From positions 1-64,000 of the forward strand of contig NZ_JAYLVL010000001.1 of NCBI RefSeq assembly GCF_046156175.1: a stretch of DNA of 64,000 nucleotides. The letters are read 5' to 3'. Shown here one piece after another: positions 55,861-63,554 of the stretch. Below the pieces are notes generated by a model. The model was not told the origin of the DNA and did no database searches. It saw nothing but the letters and a program-made list of their open reading frames with translations. Position numbers and translations under genes: made by a program. The DNA comes from Lacisediminihabitans sp046156175. Lineage in GTDB: Bacteria > Actinomycetota > Actinomycetes > Actinomycetales > Microbacteriaceae. Within the stretch, counting starts at the first letter, position 1; each line of letters begins with the position of its first letter.

Positions 55861-57960
55861 ATGACCGACAGCCGCGCTCCCGCCCTCGCCATCCTGCGCA
55901 CCCTCGTGGGTCGCGATGATGCCGTGTTCCACGAGGGCCAGTTCGAAGCGATAGAGACGCTTGTGGACCGCCGTCGTCGAGCCCTCGTCGTGCAGCGCAC
56001 CGGCTGGGGCAAATCCGCGGTGTATTTCGTGGCGACCCTGCTCCTACGGCAGCGGGGTGCCGGTCCGACCATTCTGATCTCCCCTCTCCTCGCCCTGATG
56101 CGCGACCAGGTCGCAGCGGCGGCTCGCGCTGGGGTGCGAGCGGTCGCCATCAATTCTGCGAACGCGCACGAATGGGCGGAGGTGCTCGAGCGCTTGCGGT
56201 CCGACGAGGTGGATGTGTTGCTCGTCTCCCCCGAGCGGCTCAACAATCCCTCCTTCCGCGACGAGCAACTCCCCACGCTGATTGCCCGTGCCGGGCTTCT
56301 GGTGGTCGACGAGGCACACTGCATCTCGGACTGGGGGCACGACTTCCGACCCGACTACCGCCGGTTGCGCGATCTCATCGCTCAGCTCCCGGCAGGAATC
56401 CCCGTGCTCGCGACCACGGCGACGGCCAACAGCCGGGTGGTGGCGGATGTCGCGGAGCAGCTCGGCGACACCGCCGGGCCGGCCGACTCGGAGGTATCCA
56501 CCATCCGGGGACCGCTAGCCCGGGCCTCCCTGCGCCTCGGCGTGCTGAGACTTCCGGATTCGAAAGCCCGGCTGGCCTGGGTGCTGAGCCACCTCTCACA
56601 ACTTCCCGGAAGTGGCATCATCTATGCCCTCACCGTCTCGGCGGCGGAGGACACGGCCCGTCTGCTTCGCGAGGCCGGCCACGAAGTGCATGCCTACACC
56701 GGTCGCACCGACACGGCCGAGCGGGAGCAGCTCGAGCGGCGCCTCAAGTCGAACGAAGTCAAGGCTCTGGTCGCTACCAGCGCGCTCGGAATGGGCTTCG
56801 ACAAACCCGACCTCGGGTTCGTCCTGCACCTCGGCGCTCCGTCCTCGCCGGTTGCCTACTACCAGCAGGTCGGCCGGGCGGGTCGCGCGACCGAGAACGC
56901 CGACGTTCTTCTTCTGCCCGGTACGGAAGATGAGGCGATCTGGAACTATTTCGCCACCTCCTCAATGCCCGTCGAGCACAAGGCCCTCGCGGTCATCGAT
57001 GCTCTCGGCAGCTCGCCTCTGTCGACAGCGGCGATCGAGTCGCGGGTGGATCTTCGGCGCACCCCCCTCGAATTGCTGCTCAAGGTACTCGATGTCGATG
57101 GTGCGGTGCGTCGGGTCTCCGGAGGCTGGGTGGCCACCGGTGCCCGCTGGACCTACGATTCCGAGCGCTACGAGCGAATCGCCGCAGCGCGGGCGGCGGA
57201 ACAGCAGTCGATGCTGGACTACGAGACAACACCCGGATGCCGCATGGAGTTCCTGCAGCGTGCCCTCGATGACGATACGGCGGTGCCCTGTGGACGATGC
57301 GACCGCTGCGCCGGCGCCTGGTACCCCACCGGGATCGAACCGGATGCTGTCGCGGCCGCCTCGGCTTCGCTCGACCGGGTGGGTGTCGTGCTCGAACCCC
57401 GAGCCCAGTGGCCCGGCGGCATGGACCGGCTCGGCATCACGGTTCGCGGCAACATTGCGGTTTCGGAGCGCAACGAGCCGGGGCGGGCGCTGGCCAGACT
57501 CACCGACCTCGGCTGGGGCGGAGCGCTCAGGGACCTGTTCGCCCCGGCGACGCCCGACGCCCGAGCGAGCCCGGCGCTGGTCGCGGCTTGCGTGCGAGTA
57601 CTCGCCGACTGGGGGTGGGAGGAACGCCCGCTTGCCGTCGTCAGCATGCCCTCCCGCCACCGTCCCTTGCTCATCGCTTCTGTGGCGGAGGCTCTCGCCG
57701 CAGCGGGAAAGTTGCCATACCTCGGTGCGCTCGAACTGACCGGCGGCGGACCTTCGGGAGATCCGGGAGGCAACAGCGCCTATCGACTCGCGGGAGTCTG
57801 GGAGAGGTTCTCCCCCGCGAAACTCGCCCTTCCCGCGGGACCGGTGCTTCTGGTCGACGACCTGGCGGACAGTCGGTGGACGATCACGGTGGCCGGTCGC
57901 GAACTGCGGCGGGCCGGCGCCGCGTCCGTGCTGCCCTTTGTGCTCGCCCTGCGCGCGTGA
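55861..57960 (+). CDS. recQ: RecQ-like DNA helicase with C-terminal phosphoribosyltransferase-like part
   Basis: A 699-residue SF2 helicase. Walker A is QRTGWGKSAVYFV, Walker B is VVDEAHCISDWGHDFRPDYRRL, followed by TATATANSRVV and QQVGRAGRATEN. The RecQ zinc site is CRMEFLQRAL and CGRCDRC. Beyond the winged-helix region, residues ~560-699 have a PRTase-like end with VLLVDDLADSRWT, close to the PRPP-binding VDD-x(3)-S/T-x-x-T motif. The fusion is known in actinobacteria, its purpose is not. CAAGCT lies 7 nt ahead of ATG 55861, so a leaderless start is possible. Confidence 0.88.
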   Translation: MTDSRAPALAILRTLVGRDDAVFHEGQFEAIETLVDRRRRALVVQRTGWGKSAVYFVATLLLRQRGAGPTILISPLLALMRDQVAAAARAGVRAVAINSANAHEWAEVLERLRSDEVDVLLVSPERLNNPSFRDEQLPTLIARAGLLVVDEAHCISDWGHDFRPDYRRLRDLIAQLPAGIPVLATTATANSRVVADVAEQLGDTAGPADSEVSTIRGPLARASLRLGVLRLPDSKARLAWVLSHLSQLPGSGIIYALTVSAAEDTARLLREAGHEVHAYTGRTDTAEREQLERRLKSNEVKALVATSALGMGFDKPDLGFVLHLGAPSSPVAYYQQVGRAGRATENADVLLLPGTEDEAIWNYFATSSMPVEHKALAVIDALGSSPLSTAAIESRVDLRRTPLELLLKVLDVDGAVRRVSGGWVATGARWTYDSERYERIAAARAAEQQSMLDYETTPGCRMEFLQRALDDDTAVPCGRCDRCAGAWYPTGIEPDAVAAASASLDRVGVVLEPRAQWPGGMDRLGITVRGNIAVSERNEPGRALARLTDLGWGGALRDLFAPATPDARASPALVAACVRVLADWGWEERPLAVVSMPSRHRPLLIASVAEALAAAGKLPYLGALELTGGGPSGDPGGNSAYRLAGVWERFSPAKLALPAGPVLLVDDLADSRWTITVAGRELRRAGAASVLPFVLALRA

Positions 57961-57986
57961 GCGGCGGGGCAGAACTGGCTTTCGGG

Positions 57987-58077
57987 GCTCGGCCGCACAG
58001 CTCGCCCGCACAGCTCGGCCGCACAGCTCGCCCGCAGAACTCTGCTGCAGAACTCAGCTGCAGCACTCGATCTCAGC
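57987..58077. repeat. Tandem repeat, 13-bp unit x7
   Basis: GCTCGGCCGCACA and GCTCGCCCGCACA alternate at 57987, 58000, 58013 and 58026. Three decayed units (ACTCTGCTGCAGA, ACTCAGCTGCAGC, ACTCGATCTCAGC) follow, to 58077. It starts 27 bases after the recQ stop. The GC-rich copies can pair with each other. Confidence 0.85.
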
Positions 58078-58142
58078 ATCCGGGAGAAACGCTCGGGGTG
58101 TAGCGCCATGAGTGCGCCAGCAGCGGCATTAGGGTGGCGATC

Positions 58143-58511
58143 ATGATCATCGTGACGACTAACGACATCGCCGGCTACCGCATCGACGCCATCTACGGCG
58201 AGGTGATGGGGCTCACCGTGCGGTCCCGCGACATCGGCGCGAGCTTCACGGCGAGCCTGCGTTCGATCGCGGGCGGTGAGCTTCCCGAGATGACGCGGAT
58301 GCTCTACGAAAGCCGCCAGGAGGTCATGCGGCGGATGATCGCAGAGGCGGAAGCGAAGGGCGCCAATGCGATCGTCGCGATGCGTTTCGATACCTCCGAT
58401 CTCGGCACCAACTGGACAGAGGTCTGCGCCTACGGCAGTGCGGTGATCGTCTCTCCGATCGCCGCGGGCGAGCCCGGATCGACCCTGCAGTCCGCCCCGC
58501 TCGCCGTCTGA
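58143..58511 (+). CDS. YbjQ/UPF0145 family protein
   Basis: A 122-residue single-domain protein of the YbjQ (UPF0145) family, a homo-oligomeric fold sometimes called heavy-metal binding. Typical are TTNDIAGYRIDAIYGEVMGL, RSRDIGASFTASLRSIAGGE, YESRQEVMRRMIAEAEAKGA and NAIVAMRFDTSDLG. Function unknown. ATG 58143 is 7 nt beyond TAGGGT (58130-58135), another leaderless start; GTG 58134 would fall over the -10 box. It is followed by the DosR-like box of the phosphoketolase gene. Confidence 0.87.
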   Translation: MIIVTTNDIAGYRIDAIYGEVMGLTVRSRDIGASFTASLRSIAGGELPEMTRMLYESRQEVMRRMIAEAEAKGANAIVAMRFDTSDLGTNWTEVCAYGSAVIVSPIAAGEPGSTLQSAPLAV

Positions 58512-58546
58512 GGCCGGCCGGAGCGCGGGTCACCCGCGCGAAACTA

Positions 58547-58560
58547 GGGACTTTCGTACT
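58547..58560 (+). promoter_or_regulatory. DosR-like box for phosphoketolase
   Basis: GGGACTTTCGTACT matches 11 of 14 positions of the DosR core, with an intact left half. TACGGT (58583-58588) follows after 22 nt, so the start would be near 58595, 40 bases before the ATG. Confidence 0.55.
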
Positions 58561-58634
58561 ACTGCACGTCATGACGGTCGAGTACGGTGCCACACAGGCT
58601 GCAGCACGCGCAGCCCGACTGAAGTGGAGCCCAG

Positions 58635-61157
58635 ATGACCGACACGATCAGCACCGTCGATACGGCGAACACCACCGCGGCGAACACGCCCGGCGACACC
58701 GAGCACGGCACCGGGGGCACCTCCTTCTGGCCGTCCAAGAACATCACCCCCCTCGATCCGCACACGCTCGCCCAGATCGACGGCTGGTGGCGGGCCGCGA
58801 ACTACCTGTCGATCGGCCAGATCTACCTGCTCGACAACCCCCTGCTTCGCACCCCCCTGGCGCTGGAGAACATCAAACCCCGCCTTCTGGGCCACTGGGG
58901 CACGACCCCGGGGCTCAACTTCATCTATGCGCATCTCAACCGGATCATCCGGGAACGCGAACAGAAGACCCTCTACATCACCGGCCCCGGTCACGGCGGT
59001 CCGGGCATGGTGGCCAACAGCTACCTGGAAGGCACCTATTCGGAGTTGTACTCCTCGATCCGAGAGGACGCTGAGGGCATCCGTCGGTTGTTCCGGCAGT
59101 TCTCGTTCCCCGGTGGCATCCCGAGCCACGCGGCACCGAACGTGCCCGGATCGATCAATGAGGGCGGAGAACTCGGCTATTCGCTCTCGCACGCCTACGG
59201 TGCGGCCTTCGACAACCCCGACCTTCTCGTCGCGTGTGTGATCGGTGACGGCGAAGCCGAGACGGGTCCGCTCGCGACCGCCTGGCACTCCAATAAGTTC
59301 ATCGACCCGCTTCAGGATGGCGTGGTGCTTCCGATCCTGCACCTCAACGGCTACAAGATCGCGAACCCCACCATCCTCGCCCGCATCCCGGAGGAGCAGC
59401 TGCTCGACCTCATGCGCGGCTACGGCCACAAGCCGTACATCGTCTCCGGGGGCTTCGACGGCGAAGACCCCCTGCGCGTGCACGAGCGAATGGCGGAGAC
59501 CCTCGACGAGGTGCTCAACGAGATCGCGCGCATCAAAAAGGCGGCAGCGGAGGGCGAGCTCGAGGGCACCGCCGTCTGGCCGATGATCATCCTTCGCACG
59601 CCGAAGGGCTGGACCTGCCCGGCGGAGATCGACGGCAAGCCCGTGGAGAACACCTGGCGAGCCCACCAGGTGCCCCTTGCGAACGCCCGCGACACCGAGG
59701 AACACACCCGCATCCTCGAGAACTGGATGCTGAAGTACAAGCCTGCCGAGCTGTTCGACGAATCCGGTCGCCTGGTCGACTGGATCGCGGAGCTCGCGCC
59801 AAAGGGCGACCTGCGGATGTCTGCGACCCCCTTTGCGAACGGCGGTCGACTGCGTCGCGACCTCGAGCTTCCCGACTTCCGGGAGTCGGCAGTCGAGGTC
59901 GGAGAGCCGGGAAGCGTCGCGATTGAAGCGACGAAGGTGCTCGGTGGGTGGCTCGCCGGAGTGATCCGCGCGAACCCAACCAACTTCCGCATCTTCGGAC
60001 CGGACGAGACGGCGTCCAACCGCCTGCAAGACGTCTACGAAGCCACCGACAAGCAATGGGACAGCGCGATCTGGCCGGTCGATGAGCACCTCGCGCGCGC
60101 CGGGCGAGTGATGGAGATGCTGAGTGAACACCAGTGCGAGGGATGGCTCGAGGGCTACCTGCTCACCGGAAGGCACGGCATGTTCAACTGCTACGAGGCA
60201 TTCATCCACATCATCGATTCGATGTTCAGCCAGCACGCCAAGTGGCTGCAGGAGTCGAAGAAGCTCGAGTGGCGTCTCCCGATCTCCTCGCTCAACTACC
60301 TGCTGTCGAGCCACGTATGGCGCCAGGACCACAACGGGTTCAGCCACCAGGACCCGGGGTTCATCGACCATGTGGTGAACAAGAAGGCGAGCATCGTGCG
60401 GGTGTATTTCCCGGTCGATGCGAACACCCTGCTGTCCACCTACGATCACTGCCTGCGCTCCGTCGACTACGTGAATGTGGTCGTCGCCGGAAAGCAGCCG
60501 AGCCCGCAGTGGCTGAGCATGCCAGACGCGATCGCGCACTGCACCCGCGGAGTCGGCATCTGGGACTGGGCCGGCACAGAGGTCGAGGGAGAGGAGCCCG
60601 ATGTTGTGCTCGCGTGCGCCGGCGATGTGCCGACCCTCGAGACGATGGCGGCGGCATCCATCTTGCGCGAGCGACTGCCGGAGCTCAAGGTGCGGGTCGT
60701 CAACGTGATCGACCTCATGCGCCTCCAGGACGAATCGGAGCATCCACACGGCCTTGCGAGCCGCGAGTTCGACGCGATCTTCACGACCGATAAGCCCGTC
60801 GTGTTCGCGTACCACGGCTATCCGACCTTGATCCATCGGCTCACCTACCGCCGCAGCGGGCACTCCAACATCCACGTGCGCGGTTTCAACGAAGAGGGCG
60901 GAACGACCACGCCATTCGACATGGCGATGCTGAACAGCCTCGACCGCTATCACCTCGTGATGGACGTGATCGATCGCGTTCCCGGTCTCGCCGCCCGTTC
61001 TGCGGTCCTTCGTCAGGACATGCAGGACTCCCGCCAGCGCGCCCGGGCGTACACCCGAGAGCAGGGCGAGGACATCCCGGAGGTCGCCGACTGGACCTGG
61101 AACGGATCCGGGGTCGGCGCGATCTCCGCCTCCGAAACGGGCGGGGACAACAGCTGA
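58635..61157 (+). CDS. xfp: Xylulose-5-phosphate/fructose-6-phosphate phosphoketolase
   Basis: An 840-residue thiamine-diphosphate enzyme that splits xylulose-5-P (or fructose-6-P) with phosphate to acetyl phosphate and a shorter sugar phosphate. Signatures are YLSIGQIYLLDNPLL, GHWGTTPGLNFIYAHLNR, ITGPGHGGPGMVAN, the TPP motif CVIGDGEAETGPLATAWHSN, and SSHVWRQDHNGFSHQDPGF. A ~35-residue Thr/Asn-rich start precedes the domain. Acetyl phosphate would give ATP by acetate kinase without oxygen. The DosR-like box upstream fits a hypoxia role. Single gene with its own terminator not evident; the PBP gene follows. Confidence 0.95.
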   Translation: MTDTISTVDTANTTAANTPGDTEHGTGGTSFWPSKNITPLDPHTLAQIDGWWRAANYLSIGQIYLLDNPLLRTPLALENIKPRLLGHWGTTPGLNFIYAHLNRIIREREQKTLYITGPGHGGPGMVANSYLEGTYSELYSSIREDAEGIRRLFRQFSFPGGIPSHAAPNVPGSINEGGELGYSLSHAYGAAFDNPDLLVACVIGDGEAETGPLATAWHSNKFIDPLQDGVVLPILHLNGYKIANPTILARIPEEQLLDLMRGYGHKPYIVSGGFDGEDPLRVHERMAETLDEVLNEIARIKKAAAEGELEGTAVWPMIILRTPKGWTCPAEIDGKPVENTWRAHQVPLANARDTEEHTRILENWMLKYKPAELFDESGRLVDWIAELAPKGDLRMSATPFANGGRLRRDLELPDFRESAVEVGEPGSVAIEATKVLGGWLAGVIRANPTNFRIFGPDETASNRLQDVYEATDKQWDSAIWPVDEHLARAGRVMEMLSEHQCEGWLEGYLLTGRHGMFNCYEAFIHIIDSMFSQHAKWLQESKKLEWRLPISSLNYLLSSHVWRQDHNGFSHQDPGFIDHVVNKKASIVRVYFPVDANTLLSTYDHCLRSVDYVNVVVAGKQPSPQWLSMPDAIAHCTRGVGIWDWAGTEVEGEEPDVVLACAGDVPTLETMAAASILRERLPELKVRVVNVIDLMRLQDESEHPHGLASREFDAIFTTDKPVVFAYHGYPTLIHRLTYRRSGHSNIHVRGFNEEGGTTTPFDMAMLNSLDRYHLVMDVIDRVPGLAARSAVLRQDMQDSRQRARAYTREQGEDIPEVADWTWNGSGVGAISASETGGDNS

Positions 61158-61191
61158 GGATCAGCAGGAAGGTCACGATTCGGGCACGTGC

Positions 61192-61203
61192 CCCAACGGG
61201 GTA
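61192..61203. promoter_or_regulatory. Palindrome between xfp and the PBP gene
   Basis: GGGCACGTGCCC is a perfect 12-bp palindrome 35 bases after the xfp stop and ahead of the PBP gene. It may be an operator or a short terminator stem. TACAGT (61215-61220) lies downstream as a possible -10 for the PBP gene. Confidence 0.35.
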
Positions 61204-61261
61204 GACCGACGCGTACAGTGCGACTCACAATGGTGAGGTGAGGCGAAAGGGGGGCCTGGTT

Positions 61262-63460
61262 GTGAGTCGGAAATCGCGGGAGCCTGCACCCTTGCAGACC
61301 GCCATGAGCCAGTCTTCGGTGTCGGACTATGGCAAACGGGGTACGGTATTCGGTTCCCTGATCGGTCTGGTGTTCTTCAGCCTGCTCGCCGGCGTGCTCG
61401 TGGCATCCCTCGCCCTGCCGTCGATTCTGGTCGCCAGTCGAGGTGCAAGCGCCTCGATCGGATTCTTCGACAATCTGCCGGGGTATCTCACTATCGATGC
61501 GCAGACCCAGCGCAACCAGATCTACGCCCAGCGCGACGGTGCACCCGTCGCCATCGCCACGATCTATGACCAGGATCGCCAGAGCGTGTCCTGGGACGGC
61601 GTCTCGAAATTCATCACCGAAGCGACTGTCGCCGGCGAAGACCGCCGGTTCTGGGAGCACGGCGGAGTCGACGTCAAGGCGATCGTGCGCGCGGCGGCGG
61701 GCAACCTCGTACACAAGTCGATCACCAGCGGCAGTTCGACCATCGCGATGCAGCTTGTGAAGAACATCCTGATCCAGCGTGCCCTGCGGGTGGACGATCC
61801 GGCCAAGAAGAAGAAGGCCTATGCGGCCGCGATCGACGATACTCTCAATCGCAAAGTGCGCGAGATGAAGTTCGCCATCGGCCTCGAGAAGCGGTACTCC
61901 AAGAAGGAGATCCTCCTCGGCTATCTGAATATTGCCGGCTTCGGTGGCAACACCTACGGCATCGAATCGGCGGCGCAGAAGTATTTCAGTGTGAGCGCGA
62001 GGGACGTCACGCTCCCCCAGGCCGCGAGTCTCATCGCGATGGTGCAGCAGCCGAACGCGCGAAATCTCAGCGACCCCTCGCTCTATGCCGCCAACAAAGA
62101 GCGCCGCGACCTGATCCTGTTCGACATGCACGACCTCGGCTACATCGAGGACACCGCCTACCAGGCGGCGTTGGCGACACCGATCGAACCGAAGCTGCGC
62201 ACGCCCAACAACGGATGCCTCTACGCGGCCGACGCGAAGTTCGCATGCGACTTCGCCCTGCGGCTGGTCCCCACGCTCACCGCCCTCGGCGCCACCGCGG
62301 AGGCTCGGGCCGCGGCATGGGCAGCCGGCGGTTACAGCATCTATACGAGCATCGATCTCAACCAGCAGGATGTCGCGCAGAACAATCTCAACGCGAGCGC
62401 TCCCCCGGAGGAGTCGCGCTTCGCGCTGGGTGCGGCGGCGGTGGCGGTGCAACCCGGTACCGGCCGCATCGTGGTGATGGCGCAGAACAAGGCCTTCGAC
62501 AATTCGAAGGACGGCGGTGGGCCGACGACTACCGCCGTCGACTACATGACCGACAAACAGTACGGGGGCTCGATCGGCTTCCAGACCGGGTCGACCTACA
62601 AGATCTTCACCTTGACGGAGTGGCTGGAGAAGGGTCATACCCTGAGCGAGGTCGTGAACGGCACAGCCCGACCGTTCAACCTGAGCACGTTCAACGCACG
62701 GTGCATCAACTCCGACGGCCAACCGCCGTTCTTCTTCCACAACGACTCCCCGGGCGAGGGCGGGATGATGACCGTCGCGACGGCAACGAAGAATTCGGTC
62801 AACCTTGCCTTCCTGTCCATGGCACAGAAGCTCGACGTCTGTGACATCCGGGATACCGCGAAGGCCTACGGCGTCCACCGCGCCGATGGGGCGGAACTCG
62901 GCGCCCAGCCCGCGGCGATCATCGGCACCAACGAGATCGCCCCGGTGACGATGGCGGCCGCCATCGCGACCGTCGGCGCCAACGGGATGTACTGCGCGCC
63001 GACGATCATCGACAAGGTCGTCGGGCCGGACGGCAAGGATGCCCCGGGGCAGCCCCGCTCCTGCAGCCAGGCGGTCGCACCCAACATCGCCGCGACCGTG
63101 GCCTACGCCCTCAGCGCCGTCATGACATCCGGCACCGGCACCGCCGGACGGCCGCGCGACGGTGTGCCGATCGTCGGCAAGACCGGGACCACCGAGGATG
63201 CGGCGCAGAACTGGTTGATCGCGACCACCACGAAGATGTCCCTGGCGGTGTGGGTGGGCAACACGGATGGTGGCCACCGCTCCCTCCGCAAGATCACGCT
63301 CGCCGGCACCAACGGCTACAACACCAAGTTCAACATCTTCCGCAACACCATGACCTCGCTGAACGCGAATCCGGATTATCGCGGTGGCGCGTTCCCCGCT
63401 CCCGATCCGGCTCTCGTCAGCGGACGCGGGACCGCAGCCGCTCAAGCCGCCGCCAAATAG
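61262..63460 (+). CDS. Class A penicillin-binding protein
   Basis: A ~732-residue bifunctional peptidoglycan synthase. A membrane segment (FGSLIGLVFFSLLAGVLVAS) at ~35-58 anchors it. The glycosyltransferase 51 domain has VAGEDRRFWEHGGVDVKAIV, SGSSTIAMQLVKNILI and the ILLGYLNIAGFGGNTYGI segment. The transpeptidase has the SxxK motif in TGSTYKIFTL, SxN in TKNSVNLAFL and KTG in VGKTGTTEDAAQNW. No PASTA repeats. GTG 61262 has AAAGGGGGG upstream; GTG 61238 adds eight residues and is less well placed. Function: cell-wall synthesis. Confidence 0.92.
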   Translation: MSRKSREPAPLQTAMSQSSVSDYGKRGTVFGSLIGLVFFSLLAGVLVASLALPSILVASRGASASIGFFDNLPGYLTIDAQTQRNQIYAQRDGAPVAIATIYDQDRQSVSWDGVSKFITEATVAGEDRRFWEHGGVDVKAIVRAAAGNLVHKSITSGSSTIAMQLVKNILIQRALRVDDPAKKKKAYAAAIDDTLNRKVREMKFAIGLEKRYSKKEILLGYLNIAGFGGNTYGIESAAQKYFSVSARDVTLPQAASLIAMVQQPNARNLSDPSLYAANKERRDLILFDMHDLGYIEDTAYQAALATPIEPKLRTPNNGCLYAADAKFACDFALRLVPTLTALGATAEARAAAWAAGGYSIYTSIDLNQQDVAQNNLNASAPPEESRFALGAAAVAVQPGTGRIVVMAQNKAFDNSKDGGGPTTTAVDYMTDKQYGGSIGFQTGSTYKIFTLTEWLEKGHTLSEVVNGTARPFNLSTFNARCINSDGQPPFFFHNDSPGEGGMMTVATATKNSVNLAFLSMAQKLDVCDIRDTAKAYGVHRADGAELGAQPAAIIGTNEIAPVTMAAAIATVGANGMYCAPTIIDKVVGPDGKDAPGQPRSCSQAVAPNIAATVAYALSAVMTSGTGTAGRPRDGVPIVGKTGTTEDAAQNWLIATTTKMSLAVWVGNTDGGHRSLRKITLAGTNGYNTKFNIFRNTMTSLNANPDYRGGAFPAPDPALVSGRGTAAAQAAAK

Positions 63461-63554
63461 ACGCGATCCGAACGGTAGACAGATCGGGTGTTGACCGAGC
63501 TCGGTTGCGGGGCTAGCGTTCGAAAGTAGAACGTTCTCAAAGGAGAGACCCCCC

